From: Mimachlamys varia
Taxonomy: Eukaryota > Mollusca > Bivalvia > Pectinida > Pectinidae
Length of the DNA stretch: 64,000 nucleotides
Direction of reading: 5' to 3'
Assembly: GCA_947623455.1 (NCBI GenBank)
Contig: OX392527.1
Span: 49,334,401 to 49,398,400, forward strand
Made by a program: the position numbers and the translations under genes
Notes under the pieces: generated by a model
Seen by the model: the letters and a program-made list of their open reading frames with translations, nothing else
What the model was told of the DNA's origin: nothing
Database searches by the model: none
Shown: piece after piece, positions 33,642 through 43,548 of the stretch
Position numbering within the stretch: the first letter of the stretch is position 1
Layout of the letters: the number at the start of each line of letters is the position of its first letter

Positions 33642-33690
33642 AGATTAAAATTAAATACGTCAGGCTACGTTTGCGTCACTTAGAAAAGCA

Positions 33691-34807
33691 TATTTATATT
33701 GTGGCCAAAAAATGTATTCCCAGAGCAATGGAATGTGGTTATATATAAAAGTATATATGAAATCTATTCATAGCATGCAAGCGAAATCAGTTACTTTTTT
33801 CCGTACACAATGAAGGGAGGCGAGGTGATATCAGCGCCACCAATGAATGCGTTCGAAAATAGACTGGACAAACACTCAATTATTCAGAATTGTTTTATCA
33901 TATATAGACTAAATGTTCAATATTATATTACTTCGCCAAAACAAATATATTATTACATGTACACACGTCTTCTGATATGCAATTAGTTTAATAAAAAATA
34001 GCATTAAATAGGTAGTTCTGACGGAGCAGCATTTGTAAATTGAGATCTAGTCATTAGGGGACATACATGCAGCAGTTGAAAACTGTTTCCACTAGTGAAC
34101 GTAGTCAATTTTCAAGTGTAAGTCAAACAAAGAAAATGACGAAAACAGATGTAATAAGAAACATGCTTACATACCTATAAAAACAGTGCGATGATTAAAT
34201 GACTCGGTGATAAGCACCAATTATTCAAACATGAACTAAATTATCATATTATGTTTATTTGATTATTGGTAAATGTATTGTATATAATGTGCTAAATAAC
34301 AAACATACGCATACTCATACATTAACTTATCTAATGAATATTAATATAAAAAATAGAAACTAAAAATCTGAAGTATAAAGAAATGTTTATACAAAAACGA
34401 TAGGCAAAATGAGCCAATACTGAGTACTGAAAAAATCCAGAAAAGTACCATATCCCTGTACCTGTTCACATTATAATAACAACCAGATAGCCAGTTCCTA
34501 CTGACACAACCTGAGCATGAAGCAAAAGGCAGAAACTATATCATATAAGAAACATTGGTTGGTCTCAGGTTATCGTCTGTGTGTCGTTTTAAAGTACAGA
34601 AAATACATAAATCCATATTTGTGAAAATTAAAACATCAGATAACTATTTTGGTAAATGTAGCTAATGTAAATCGATTACTATGGAGTAGGGGATCGCAGA
34701 TTAATAGCTCCTACTTATCCAGCACTTTATAGTTGCGGATGCATTCTTTCAATCTTCCGTCTTCCGGTTTGCTAACATCAAGAGACTTGGGGCGAATACT
34801 GTAAAAG
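33691..34807. other. No supported feature
   Basis: AT-rich; no frames listed and no family members recognised. Confidence 0.5.
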
Positions 34808-35040
34808 AGGGTTCGGGTGGTGCAGTGGATAGCGCACTTGCCTTTCACCAAAGCGGCGGGGGTTCAATACCCAGTCGTGACGTAAAAAGGTATGGGGTCA
34901 CCTGCCCGACCACGTGGGTTTTCTCCCTGTAGTCATGTTTCTTCCCACAATAAGACCCCGCACGCGCACACATTCGGGCAAACATGAGTGAAAAATATAT
35001 TGTTTCATTATTGCTGCAAAATAAATAAATTAATAAATGT
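34808..35040 (+). mobile_element. tRNA-derived SINE family 1, full-length copy
   Basis: The head is GGGTTCGGGTGGTGCAGTGG with an A-box-like sequence at 34815-34828. The B box GGTTCAATACC (34861-34871) fits the consensus. The body ACCACGTGGGTTTTCTCC and the tail with (AAAT)n-like repeats follow. It lies directly upstream of the minisatellite at 35090. Confidence 0.85.
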
Positions 35041-35089
35041 TTATTTTATCAGGAAACGCATGCTTATAGTGTACAAGAGTTTATGATAA

Positions 35090-35605
35090 TACTGTAAAAT
35101 AGTGTATGCGAGCACTGTAAATAGTGTGTGTACTGTAAAATAGTGTATGTGAGTACTGTAAAATAGTGTATGTGAGTACTGTAAATAGTGTGTGTACTGT
35201 AAAATAGTGTGTACTGTAAAATAGTGTATGTGAGTACTGTAAATAGTGTATGTACTGTAAAAAAGTGTATGTGAGTACTGTATATAGTGTGTGTACTGTG
35301 AAATAGTGTGTACTGTAAAATAGTGTATGTGAGTACTGTAAATGGTGTGTGTACTGTGAAATAGTGTGTACTGTAAAATAGTGTATGTGGGTACTGTAAA
35401 TAGTGTGTGTACTGTAAAATAGTGTATGTGAGTACTGTATATAGTGTGTGTACTGTGAAATAGTGTGTACTGTAAAATAGTGTATGTGAGTACTGTATAT
35501 AGTGTGTGTACTGTGAAATAGTGTGTACTGTAAAATAGTGTATGTGAGTACTGTGAAATAGTGTGTACTGTAAAATAGTGGGTGTGAGTACTGTAAAATA
35601 GTGTT
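35090..35605. repeat. Composite minisatellite (units of about 17 and 22 bp)
   Basis: Units of the type GAGTACTGTAAAATAGTGTA, about 22-23 bp, alternate with shorter units of about 17 bp (TACTGTAAAATAGTGTG). This gives a higher-order repeat of about 60-80 bp. Two overlapping minus-strand frames of about 200 codons, Tyr/Thr/His-rich, arise from the repeat and are not genes. Confidence 0.9.
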
Positions 35606-36526
35606 AAGAGAGTATGTGTGGTGTTGAATGAATACGTCTGTGTAAGATTTGGAAAAAAAGTGCAGTACTTGAGAAGGCACATGACTAATACTGAAGGAAG
35701 TGTGCTCAACTAGAGGAGGAAAAGGATGATATCAATGTACATGCAAGTTGAGTGGTAAAGGAAGCGTTTGTATATTGAATGGGTGTGAAGAGGGACATTA
35801 ACAAAAAAAATCGAGGGAGGTTTATGTCAGGAGAGAAAACAAAAACCGTAGTTTTAGGAGGAACGTTTGAGTACAATATTATTAGTAATGTAGGTTTGAC
35901 TAGCAGGAATGTAAAAGTGCGGCAAGGAAGAATGAAATCCACTGAGAGATGTTTGTGAAATATACATGATATAAAAGGGTATATGTGAATTTCAGTGGGA
36001 AATTCTACATGATATATGTTGACAGATTAGACGTTTGCACATGATGCAATCGCTTCCAAAAGGATAATGATTACATGCTGACACTTTTTACAGCATTGAC
36101 ATTATATATATCGCCCATTAGATGACACAGCAAATCGCTGGAAAATGGCCGCTTAGTGGACAGTCGGTGAAATCCTAGCTGGAAATGACGCTATTCACGT
36201 GTTTTCACCCCATGTCTGGAACATATATAATGACATTAAAGCACAATTCGTCTTGTCTGGATCCGGGGATTACAAAATAAAGTATACGTCAGCCTCGAGA
36301 TGTGACTTCTCGGGGGGAATAACCAGGCCGTAAATGTGTGTCAATGGCTCATACACCGCAATCTATCTTAAACCGGAACAGGAAACACTGAATTAATTTT
36401 CAACACAATGGTCATATAAAGACGAGTCCCTAAGTAGTTATTCATCTTCGATAACATATTGCCATATATATCTAACTTTCGTAGTACACGTTTTGAAATT
36501 CTTTAATTCTTGTTAAATATTTGCTC
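35606..36526. other. No supported feature
   Basis: Includes a 78-codon minus-strand frame without recognisable domains. No repeat was recognised. Confidence 0.5.
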
Positions 36527-36735
36527 TTGATTAATAAATTAAATGGGTTTTACGTAGCTGACCGTTCTGTTGCTATATTGTATTAAAATAAATCACACCT
36601 TTCGGTCCCTAGCACCACTGACGAGTCCTAGAAGGACGAAAAAGCTTTCACTTCATATTTACGGCACACAGTATTTATTACTAAACTTGAAAGGTGCAAC
36701 ATGTGTGTGACCTACATGTACGTCATCGTATTGAA
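36527..36735 (+). mobile_element. Retrozyme-like repeat, copy 5 (diverged)
   Basis: Shares GATTAATAAATTAAATGGG, TTTTACGTAGCTGACC, CGGTCCCTAGCA, the ribozyme motif, CACAGTATTTATTACTAAAC and TGAAAGGTGCAACATGTGTG with the other four copies. Confidence 0.65.
36612..36655 (+). ncRNA. Hammerhead ribozyme motif, diverged, stem I lost
   Basis: The core is CTGACGA (C at the variable N7). Stem II (GTCCT/AGGAC, loop AGA) and GAA are intact. Stem III is AAA/TTT over a GC loop, a compensated change from ACA/TGT. H17 is C. The 3' side of stem I (ACTTCA) no longer pairs with GCACCA, so a self-contained ribozyme is unlikely. Confidence 0.55.
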
Positions 36736-37141
36736 CACTTAGCTCATCTTACAAATGTACATCATATATGATAAAAATTCAATGCATTATAAAATATGCA
36801 ATATGTACATCATACGAAATATTTACAGTCTACACTGATATTCATTCGATAACCATTGTTCCACTGACTATCAAACACGTGCCAAATTTCTATGACGTCG
36901 ACAACAGTACATGTGGGCGGAGCTATGCAAATCCTCAAGTTTGAAAAAAATTGTATGACGTCACCAATAATAAACTTGGGCGGAGCTAACAACGATTTAC
37001 GCAAATTTCATGCTGTTACATTTATTGAACCATTCTCATGTTTATTAGTTTTGAAATGAAATTTGTGCCCGAAGATGGGATTATAATTAACAATTAAACA
37101 TTTCACAGAAAGATACTGTAAATACAAGGATAAACATTCCT
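36736..37141. other. No supported feature
   Basis: Contains two repeats of the phrase GACGTC-ACAA with TGGGCGGAGCTA (about 36895-36990). The 64-codon minus frame here looks like chance. Confidence 0.45.
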
Positions 37142-37264
37142 TTTTGTTTAGGTTATCGGGGGATAGCTACAATGAAAAACAGGTAAATTATACTTAACCG
37201 GCTTAGCCGGTTATTGAATTAACCTGTGTTCCATTGTAGTTATCCCCCGATAACCTAAACAAAA
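37142..37264. mobile_element. Short MITE-like inverted repeat
   Basis: Arms of about 42-44 bp (left TTTTGTTTAGGTTATCGGGG onward; right its reverse complement, ending ATAACCTAAACAAAA) flank a centre that itself contains ACCGGCTTAGCCGGT. Total 123 bp. It encodes nothing. The arms differ at only a few positions. Confidence 0.8.
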
Positions 37265-37499
37265 TAGAAAGTTAATCCGTAAATAAAGTTCAATTGATCT
37301 GCCCCCATCATTGCAGCATTTGGTATCTTCATCTCGTCCATCCTCCTCCAAGAACGTTTAACCTCAGTCATGACAAACTGTTTGTTGAAGAGGTTGTACT
37401 CTCTCACTGTTGACCAAAGGGCTGTCTTTCCCAGATAAGGGATATGGTTTACGCTGCTGTATCCCATGGAATCTTCAGCAAGACAACCAAACAGTTGCT
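37265..37499 (-). pseudogene. Exon-like coding remnant of unknown gene
   Basis: The minus strand is open for about 78 codons and reads like real protein, with balanced composition: SVNHIPYLGKTALWS, then REYNLFNKQFVMTE, then AAMMGADQLNFIYG. At the 5' side an AG (37498-37499) just before CAACTGTTT could be a splice acceptor, since an in-frame stop overlaps it. At the 3' side the frame runs directly into the inverted repeat at 37142-37264 and stops two codons inside it (stop at 37255). I infer that a MITE landed in, or next to, an old exon. The family is not recognised. No matching exon is visible on the same strand. Confidence 0.35.
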
Positions 37500-37649
37500 A
37501 CATGTATCACATTCCAATATCTGAAGTATACTGACTGTCATTGTACTTCTGGAAAGATCCATGAAACCTGAACCGAAGTTACGATTATACAAATCTCAAA
37601 TGCTTGCAAAGGTAATACTGACCCAAAACAGTTGTCTAATTTCCACCTG

Positions 37650-38100
37650 CATCTACGACTTGTTTGGTTTTTTGAGTCCAATGGCATAATAATTCTTCGT
37701 CAAGGTGGGTTCAGGAACAAGAGTGGATCAGTGGATCTATCAGCTGATGTGTGGGAAAAAATCATATTAAAAGCTGTTGCCGACGAAGACTGCTTTGATG
37801 ATGGGCTTCTTTACCATGATAAGCTATATAATACTACGTGCAAGATCGAGTATCATCAAAGATCATCACATCAGAACTGACTTTTCATCACCCGCCTGAT
37901 AGAATTTTCAAAGTCGACGATGGATCATCTTTCTTTGAAAACAACTGCATATGGATTGGGAGACAGCCAAAATGGAATCCTGCCAGTCACACATTTTGGT
38001 CTGGAAATCAACGAAATAGTTTAAAGGTCTCAATAAACAAACAGATGGATCGGGTTTTTTTTTTGTGGAGGATATCCTAATCTCCTTACACACGTTGAGG
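37650..38100 (+). pseudogene. Frameshifted gene fragment, F-box-like start
   Basis: Protein-like reading is spread over shifting frames. The first part reads VDLSADVWEKIILKAVADED and DDGLLYHDKLYN, reminiscent of an F-box start (L-x-x-x-VWE-x-I). The frame then shifts near 37860 into a second part (FHHPPDRIFKVDDGSSFFEN, PKWNPASHTFWSGNQRNS). It shifts again at a nine-T run near 38055, after which the natural continuation would be FFCGGYPNLL. At least two frameshifts make it a pseudogene. The F-box label is only a resemblance. It ends just before an RT-family tail at 38108. Confidence 0.4.
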
Positions 38101-38107
38101 GAAAATG

Positions 38108-38235
38108 ACACAGAGAATACCAAAGCGTCACAAAAAATCATAATCCGAACTCAAAATCGAATAAACCAGGGGCAAAATATGAGCGAATGAAATATTTATA
38201 CGAAGATCTATGGAAAAGTACAAGAGAACCAAAAC
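38108..38235 (-). mobile_element. RT-element 3'-end fragment
   Basis: The minus strand runs from TTGTACTTTTCCATAGATCT through TTTTGAGTTCGGATTATG to the terminal TTTGGTATTCTCTG. Confidence 0.8.
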
Positions 38236-38514
38236 ACTTCAATCACTTTAACCGTTAATAGAAAATTCAACATAACTAACCCAAACACATCAATGCCTGG
38301 TGCTGACTTGCCACGTCAGTTTTTTGATAACATGATAATGAAGGCAAAAACAAGAGGCAAATCGGAAGTCGGAACCGAAACACTTTAAAGGACCGTAATT
38401 GTTTGGGGGTTTTTGCATTCTTTTTTACATTCGGTGATTTTTTTTCTCCTTCGTTTTGGTGACGTTAACCCTTCCAAACAAAACTTGAAGCCCTTACTGT
38501 TTAGTTGCTTAATA

Positions 38515-38718
38515 TCACGGGGAGAAAATTTCGCGATCATTTTGTATTATGACTTATACTCGGGTATAAAATGTCGCAATCTGCCGGGATTATTTGACCT
38601 TTCGGGGTAATTAGTCTTAACGGGGTGCTATGTTTCACGGGTGTTTAATTTCACGGAATTTTATTTTACCGCGAAAATAGCGAAATCAAATCCCCGCGAA
38701 TAAAATCAACTATACAGT
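38515..38718. mobile_element. CGCGAA-type MITE, copy 2
   Basis: Contains TTTCGCGATCATTTTGTAT, TTTCACGGAATTTTATTTTA, CGCGAAAATAGCGAAATC and CCCCGCGAATAAAATCAAC, and ends with ACTATACAGTAATT. That is the same terminal sequence (TACTGTATAGTTG reversed) as in the copy at 48019. Confidence 0.6.
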
Positions 38719-39490
38719 AATTTAGCACAAAAAATGTATTAAATAAATCGTACATCCATTTATATGATCTTCAAATCAAGCTAATGAAAACCGTATGTCT
38801 CTTAAACAGACGCGATCGATGCAGTGTATTACGTAATCTCTATGGGTTTGATTATCACCATTACGATCGGCGTGTACGTTTACTGGGATTATTGGAAATT
38901 TCAAGAAACATGGCGGCCAAATCGATGGCAGACCTGTGAAGCAGAATTGATTTCTCGCGACGTATTTTTTAATACAACAAATCTTGTCTTCTGAATCGGT
39001 CGCCTGACCTATGCGGTCCATTGCAGCTTTGAAGCAATTCTTCAAAAGACTACCTTGTGAGCTTCACATTACGATTTTGATATTTTAATTTAATAATGTT
39101 GTTCATCGTTAACAGTACGCGCTTAAGAATTCAAAATCATGTTCTCTAGAAAGGTTACATACAAAATAACTGCAAAAGGAATATTCAAAAACAACAGAAA
39201 AAAAGTAAAAAATAATCATAGAAATAATTGAATAAGTCTAAAAATTATTTAATTTCTATTATGAAGACACGTTTTCCAGAACGTCTTGTTAGAGATAAGA
39301 GTTTTCCGCAGTGACGGGAAAACAACTTCATTATTACATTAAAAAAGAGGAAGCCCTGCAAGAAATATGTTGGAAGCCTTTCCCATACCAAAACTTCAAA
39401 CCTTAGTTATATTGAAGTGTTGTGCAATTGCAGATATCACACAATAATAAACAAGGCTTTGGAGTGTCTGTAATGGAGTGTAATCTTCCT
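38719..39490. other. No supported feature
   Basis: Contains an 89-codon minus frame (about 38776-39045) with Cys and charged residues but no recognisable domain. Otherwise AT-rich. Confidence 0.45.
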
Positions 39491-39885
39491 GTACACCTGA
39501 TCGTATTCTCTTGTACTTTTCTTTGCTCATATTTTGCCCCTTGTGTAATCGATTTTGATTTATGAAGTTGGACGTTTTTGAGTATGCTCAGTAGTGTGCT
39601 TTATTAGTGTTGTGAGAATGTTGACTCGGTTCTCACTTTAAGGACCTTATATTTACTTGAGTGTGGTCAAAATTTGCATGTACTTTTACAAGGGTCTCCG
39701 TGTAATTATTTCATTTGTTCATATTTTGTCTTTAAGGTTAATCTATTTGGGTTCAGATCATGATTTTAATTTCTTGAACACTCCGTTATTTCGTTTCTAT
39801 GTAAATCTTTCTCTTGTTCTTATTTTGACACTGGTTTAATCGATTTTGAGTTCGGATGATGGTTTGGTTGACGCGTCGGTATTTT
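39491..39885 (+). mobile_element. Three consecutive RT-element tail fragments
   Basis: Tail 1 (39491-39560) goes from ACCTGATCGTATTCTCTTGT to TAATCGATTTTGATTTATG. Tail 2 (about 39563-39785) starts over from GTTGGACGTTTTTGAGTATG, skips the central CATGGCGGG part and ends near AATCTATTTGGGTTCAGATC. Tail 3 (about 39795-39885) restarts at TTTCTATGTAAATC and ends GGTATTTTCGGA. Tails 1 to 3 have the same orientation. This could be nested insertion or tandem template switching. Confidence 0.75.
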
Positions 39886-40225
39886 CGGATTTTTTTATGT
39901 ATCTTGATATACTTATGAATATGAACATACTGCGTACACGTCTTCTTATCTGATAATGTAGACGTCCATACTTCAGATATATTATAACTGCACAAATCAG
40001 ATTCTGTATAGTGCTTAGAGCAAGTGCTGTTATCGCAAAAATACATCTTTGCGGATAAATTCACTTAATATTCTCTTAAATATGAGTGCTCTATATTATG
40101 TACGTTTACTGTAATCATAAAGAATTGATTAAGAAATCCCATATCTGTGATCCTACTCTCTTTTGCATGCTCGGGGAAAATATTTAAAGTGTTTTATTCT
40201 AAAAGAGGCGACCAATGTGTACCCG
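39886..40225. other. No supported feature
   Basis: AT-rich; nothing recognised. Confidence 0.5.
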
Positions 40226-40465
40226 AACAAGATTGTGTTTTTTCTTCTTTTTTTTCTCTCTTCTGTCTTCTTGAGGATACTTAATTACCCAACACTGATC
40301 CGCTGCCTCCATATCAACACTTGTATATGTTCTTTGTCACTTTCCTTTTCTCTCTTCCGTCCTCTGTTAAGAGGCTAGCTATGGATTGCCCAACACTAAT
40401 CCGCTGCCTTCATATCAACACCTGTATATGTTCTTTGCCACTTTTCTTTTCTCTTTGTTTCAGTT
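40226..40465 (+). repeat. Tandem duplication, period about 102 bp
   Basis: The block CCAACACTGATCCGCTGCCT, CCATATCAACACTTGTATAT, GTTCTTTGTCACTTTCC is repeated 102 bp downstream with a few substitutions. The second copy ends in a long pyrimidine tract followed by CAG, a sequence that could serve as a splice acceptor. Confidence 0.8.
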
Positions 40466-40544
40466 ATGTATCCCCAGGTACCCGTTTTCTAAGGATCCTA
40501 GCTGTTGTAAGAACATTTAAACATGGAACGAACAATCTTGGTCT

Positions 40545-40765
40545 TCGACGTCATGGTACTTACTTGGATATGACCTAGATTTACATGGCGGGTGTCGTCG
40601 ATGAAGCAGAAGACGATTACACTTTCGGAACAACTGGTCTTATTATCTTGTACTTTTTCAATTTTCTCCGCGTAAATCTTTCCTTTGACATATTGTATCG
40701 CTAGTTTAATCGATTTTTAGTTCTGATTATGGTTTTGTTGACGCTTTGGTATTCTCTGATTTTTT
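40545..40765 (+). mobile_element. RT-element 3'-region fragment
   Basis: Starts ATGGTACTTACTTGGATATG, continues ACATGGCGGGTGTCGTCGAT, GTAAATCTTTCCTTTG and TTGTTGACGCTTTGGTATTC, and ends TCTGA followed by poly-T. Confidence 0.85.
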
Positions 40766-41225
40766 TTAATAAAATTTTAAAGCCATCTGTTATTTGTGAA
40801 ACAAGAAGAAAATAATGTCAAATAACATAGCGTCATAAAGCCTGTGTGGTGCTTCAAAATGATCGTCTACTTATGCTGTATGATTTCCCCCATAGTTTTG
40901 AAGATTCAAGACTCTCTATGTAAGACAATTAGCATTAATTTCATAATTTCAATGTTATAGTTATATGAATGCCAAATGGTCAGTGGGAAATTCAATATAG
41001 CACGCTAGTGCTTCAAGTTGGAGTTGCCATTGTCCAGTTAGCATTCATATTGCTTTTGAATGCCAACTGAAAGCAGTTCAATACTTATATTTACCATTTT
41101 AGAATATGTTTATCTCATAAAACAATCAATAACACATTTTGTTTCTCAGCATCTAATGTAATAATCAAAATAGAGATATACTAATGAATAAAGCCTATTA
41201 TGAAAATTAATCGCAAAGACTTGAA
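40766..41225. other. No supported feature
   Basis: AT-rich; no frames listed here. Confidence 0.5.
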
Positions 41226-41420
41226 TACTGAGGCGTTGCAGCCCAACCTGCCCTAACGGTCACCCTAAGTAAACGGTCACTGTCAAAAAGAACCAGTTTA
41301 TGGCTAACCCGATGGAAAACGCTTTATTTAATGGACCCTATTTCAACGGTCACCTGTCTCACTTGGGCAACGACCACTAAAATATTGTTCCAATTTCGAT
41401 CGCTCTCGGAAAACAACGGT
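41226..41420. repeat. ACGGTCAC-rich dispersed repeat fragment
   Basis: AACGGTCACC, AAACGGTCACTG, CAACGGTCACC and CAACGGTCAT recur with spacing of about 20-80 bp. The style resembles inner regions of pogo/Tigger-type MITEs, but no termini were found. Confidence 0.35.
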
Positions 41421-41516
41421 CATACATCTAGTGAACTTCAGCATATATTGTATTGATGTCTCATAGTAGATAACAAGTGATTCGTTTTTCAGGACATTAG
41501 AGAGGTTAAGATAGCT

Positions 41517-41545
41517 TACGTGTACGTGTACGTGTACGTGTACGG
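41517..41545 (+). repeat. (GTGTAC)n microsatellite
   Basis: About four to five units of ACGTGT/GTGTAC. A short inverted form (CTACACGTACACGTAG) follows at about 41604. Confidence 0.85.
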
Positions 41546-41721
41546 GTAGAGGGAATTCCCCTAAATTTTACGTGAATTACGTCATCACTTCCTGCTGGTA
41601 GCTACACGTACACGTAGCCACGAACTTGTACGGCGGGATCTACACGTAAGTACAAACTTGTAGCATTTCTCTCAAAAGCACGTATACATGTATTTGTCAT
41701 AGAATACAGTCGAATCTCAAC

Positions 41722-41940
41722 AAACCTCATCCTCGATATCCAGGAGTTACGATCACCTACGCTCTCCTCACCCCTAGAATATTTCATGGAAAAACTGAAG
41801 TGTTCGTCAACTTGTTGATGACGCAAGAAGACTGGTTCGACCCTTTGATGTACAACAAAAGAATCCCGTGGCACAGTTATGCCATGGCATATTCCAGGTG
41901 TGGAGAGAGCGTAGGTAACCCCTGGATATTGAGGAAGAAC
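41722..41940. mobile_element. MITE family M, copy 1
   Basis: Left terminus CTCATCCTCGATATCCAGGA, with CACCTACGCTCTC and ATATTTCATGG. The right terminus is an approximate reverse complement, with CCATGGCATATTCCAGG, GAGAGAGCGTAGGT and CCCTGGATATTGAGGA. The core AGAAGACTGGTTCGACCCTT, then TGATGTACA, is shared with the copies at 45207 and 46196. Confidence 0.75.
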
Positions 41941-42604
41941 AAACCTTTGTATCTTGATTATAAGTCACAAGATTTGACTACATCCTATTTAAGTAGCCAT
42001 CTTTTAGCAGCAAATTTTCCTTTTATCCCTTTAGTGGCCGCTTGATACAGGTTTGACTATGTCTGACAAATCATTATAGTAAAGAAAAATTTCCTCACAG
42101 TATCCAACAACTTAATTGAAAAAAAAACTAACCTCAAAATGAATTTATTACAAAGCCTGTTTTCATTACTATTCCTTTTCCGATATCGGGATATATTTCA
42201 ATCTGTCTCCTCTGTACTCTAGAGAACAGGCGGCAGATCGTTTCTTTTTAATCGTCCTCACATGTCATTTTGACAGTCCTTTTCCTTTGAAAAGGTTCGT
42301 TATTAACTCCTGGAAAATGTTTATATTCCTATTCTTTTAAATGAATGAAATATATTCTGCAATTTTGGAACTATGATAAATATTTGAATAGCGTTAATTA
42401 TGCTCTTTTCGGTATTTTTGAATGTACTTTATCGGTTTTTAGACCGTGCTTAAAGGGAGAATGTTTAAAAGAAACCATTAATGTAGATCGTCGGAAACCC
42501 ACGGGACGTTCGAGCAGCACATATCTAGAACAGACCCGGAATAGAAGTCTATTCAGGGATATCAACCAATCAGAATGGTCGTTTCTCTTAGCAATCCGTT
42601 AGAT
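41941..42604. other. No supported feature
   Basis: An 85-codon plus-strand frame (42345-42602) has no recognisable domain. Confidence 0.45.
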
Positions 42605-42725
42605 CATCTGACCTTGACCTTGGTATAATTCTGTTGGTATGACGCCGATGTCAATGTCCGGTAGGACGTATCGTCCCTTTTGTTGTTTAAACACGATGCC
42701 GCCGCCATTTTGGCTTGTAATGTTT
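42605..42725. promoter_or_regulatory. Possible promoter-like segment
   Basis: TGACCTTGACCTTGG (about 42610-42624) holds tandem nuclear-receptor half sites and the extended TCAAGGTCA motif on the minus strand. GCCGCCGCCATTTTGG (about 42700-42715) matches the YY1 consensus, which is common just downstream of animal transcription starts. GC content rises locally. No coding exon is visible beside it. Confidence 0.25.
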
Positions 42726-43227
42726 AGCTACAGACGGGATAACAGAGACGGATGAAAGGAGCGATATGATTAGATACTATTTTAAGTACAAAAATGAGAT
42801 TATCCTTGTGTCTTAGGGACACAAACGTCAGAGCAGTGTCACACGGGTTTCCCGACGATGATTTATGTATTGAAATTATGTTCTGCACTTAATCTATATA
42901 CATTGATATTGCACATGCGTCTCTTTCGAAAATTGATAAGTTATTAGGCTAACAAAACATTCGCTATCCGGATCGATATTTGCATCGTACGTCTGCATTA
43001 CAAAAGTCAACATAAGACCAAGACTGCATATACTCAATGCTTGTGTGTCTGCTTGTCATTTTCACAGAACTGTTCGATTTATTCAATAAAAAGACGAAGT
43101 GAAATGTAGGGAAGGATGATGGAGCTACCATGAAACTTAAATGTGACAATTTTCACACGGCGTCATAAAGTCAAAAACTCATCCATTTATTCTAATAGTC
43201 TTGTAACGCAAACTACATTTTGTGGGC
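42726..43227. other. No supported feature
   Basis: AT-rich; a 61-codon minus frame has no context. Confidence 0.45.
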
Positions 43228-43244
43228 GGGGGGGGGGGGGGGGG
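43228..43244 (+). repeat. Poly-G tract
   Basis: Seventeen consecutive G residues preceded by GTGGGC. Likely G-quadruplex-forming and unreliable in length. Confidence 0.9.
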
Positions 43245-43439
43245 TGTTAAGAAAATCAATGAAATGTTCAATTAGATAAGATGCTTCTTTCTTTGGTGAA
43301 AGGTCCTTGGTATCGTGCTGACAAGCGCCTGTAAGTTTCAGGGTTTAATGTCTTTTCAAATGCTAAGGTCAAGTAAAGAGTTGTATATATTGGCATGGGT
43401 TGTATGTTCTCAAGAGTATGTTGGTGTATGTACCACTTT

Positions 43440-43548
43440 TCGAAAGTCCTGCGGATCTGATGCCGATATACAGAGCTTCCTCGTCACTGAAATGCCTTGC
43501 CGAAGGTGCCCAGCACGATATTCCATACTCTATCCGGTGTTGCCGTAC
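43440..43548 (-). repeat. Dispersed repeat C, minus copy
   Basis: On the minus strand CCGGATAGAGTATGGAAT, CACCTTCGGCAAGGCATTTC and CGGCATCAGATC align with 47513-47612 on the plus strand. Overlapping frames on both strands here are by-products. Confidence 0.6.

Noticed and set aside
34811..34885. Functional tRNA gene
   Set aside because: A and B boxes are present but no acceptor-stem or cloverleaf pairing is evident, and the sequence continues into a SINE body shared by three copies.
35041..35709. Tyr/His/Thr-rich protein of about 222 residues
   Set aside because: Two overlapping frames on the same strand are both open in a TGTA-rich minisatellite; a repeat artefact.
41800..42045. 81-residue gene starting in MITE family M
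   Set aside because: Most of the frame is the MITE core and right terminus; similar peptide text at 45.1-45.35 kb comes from another copy of the same element.
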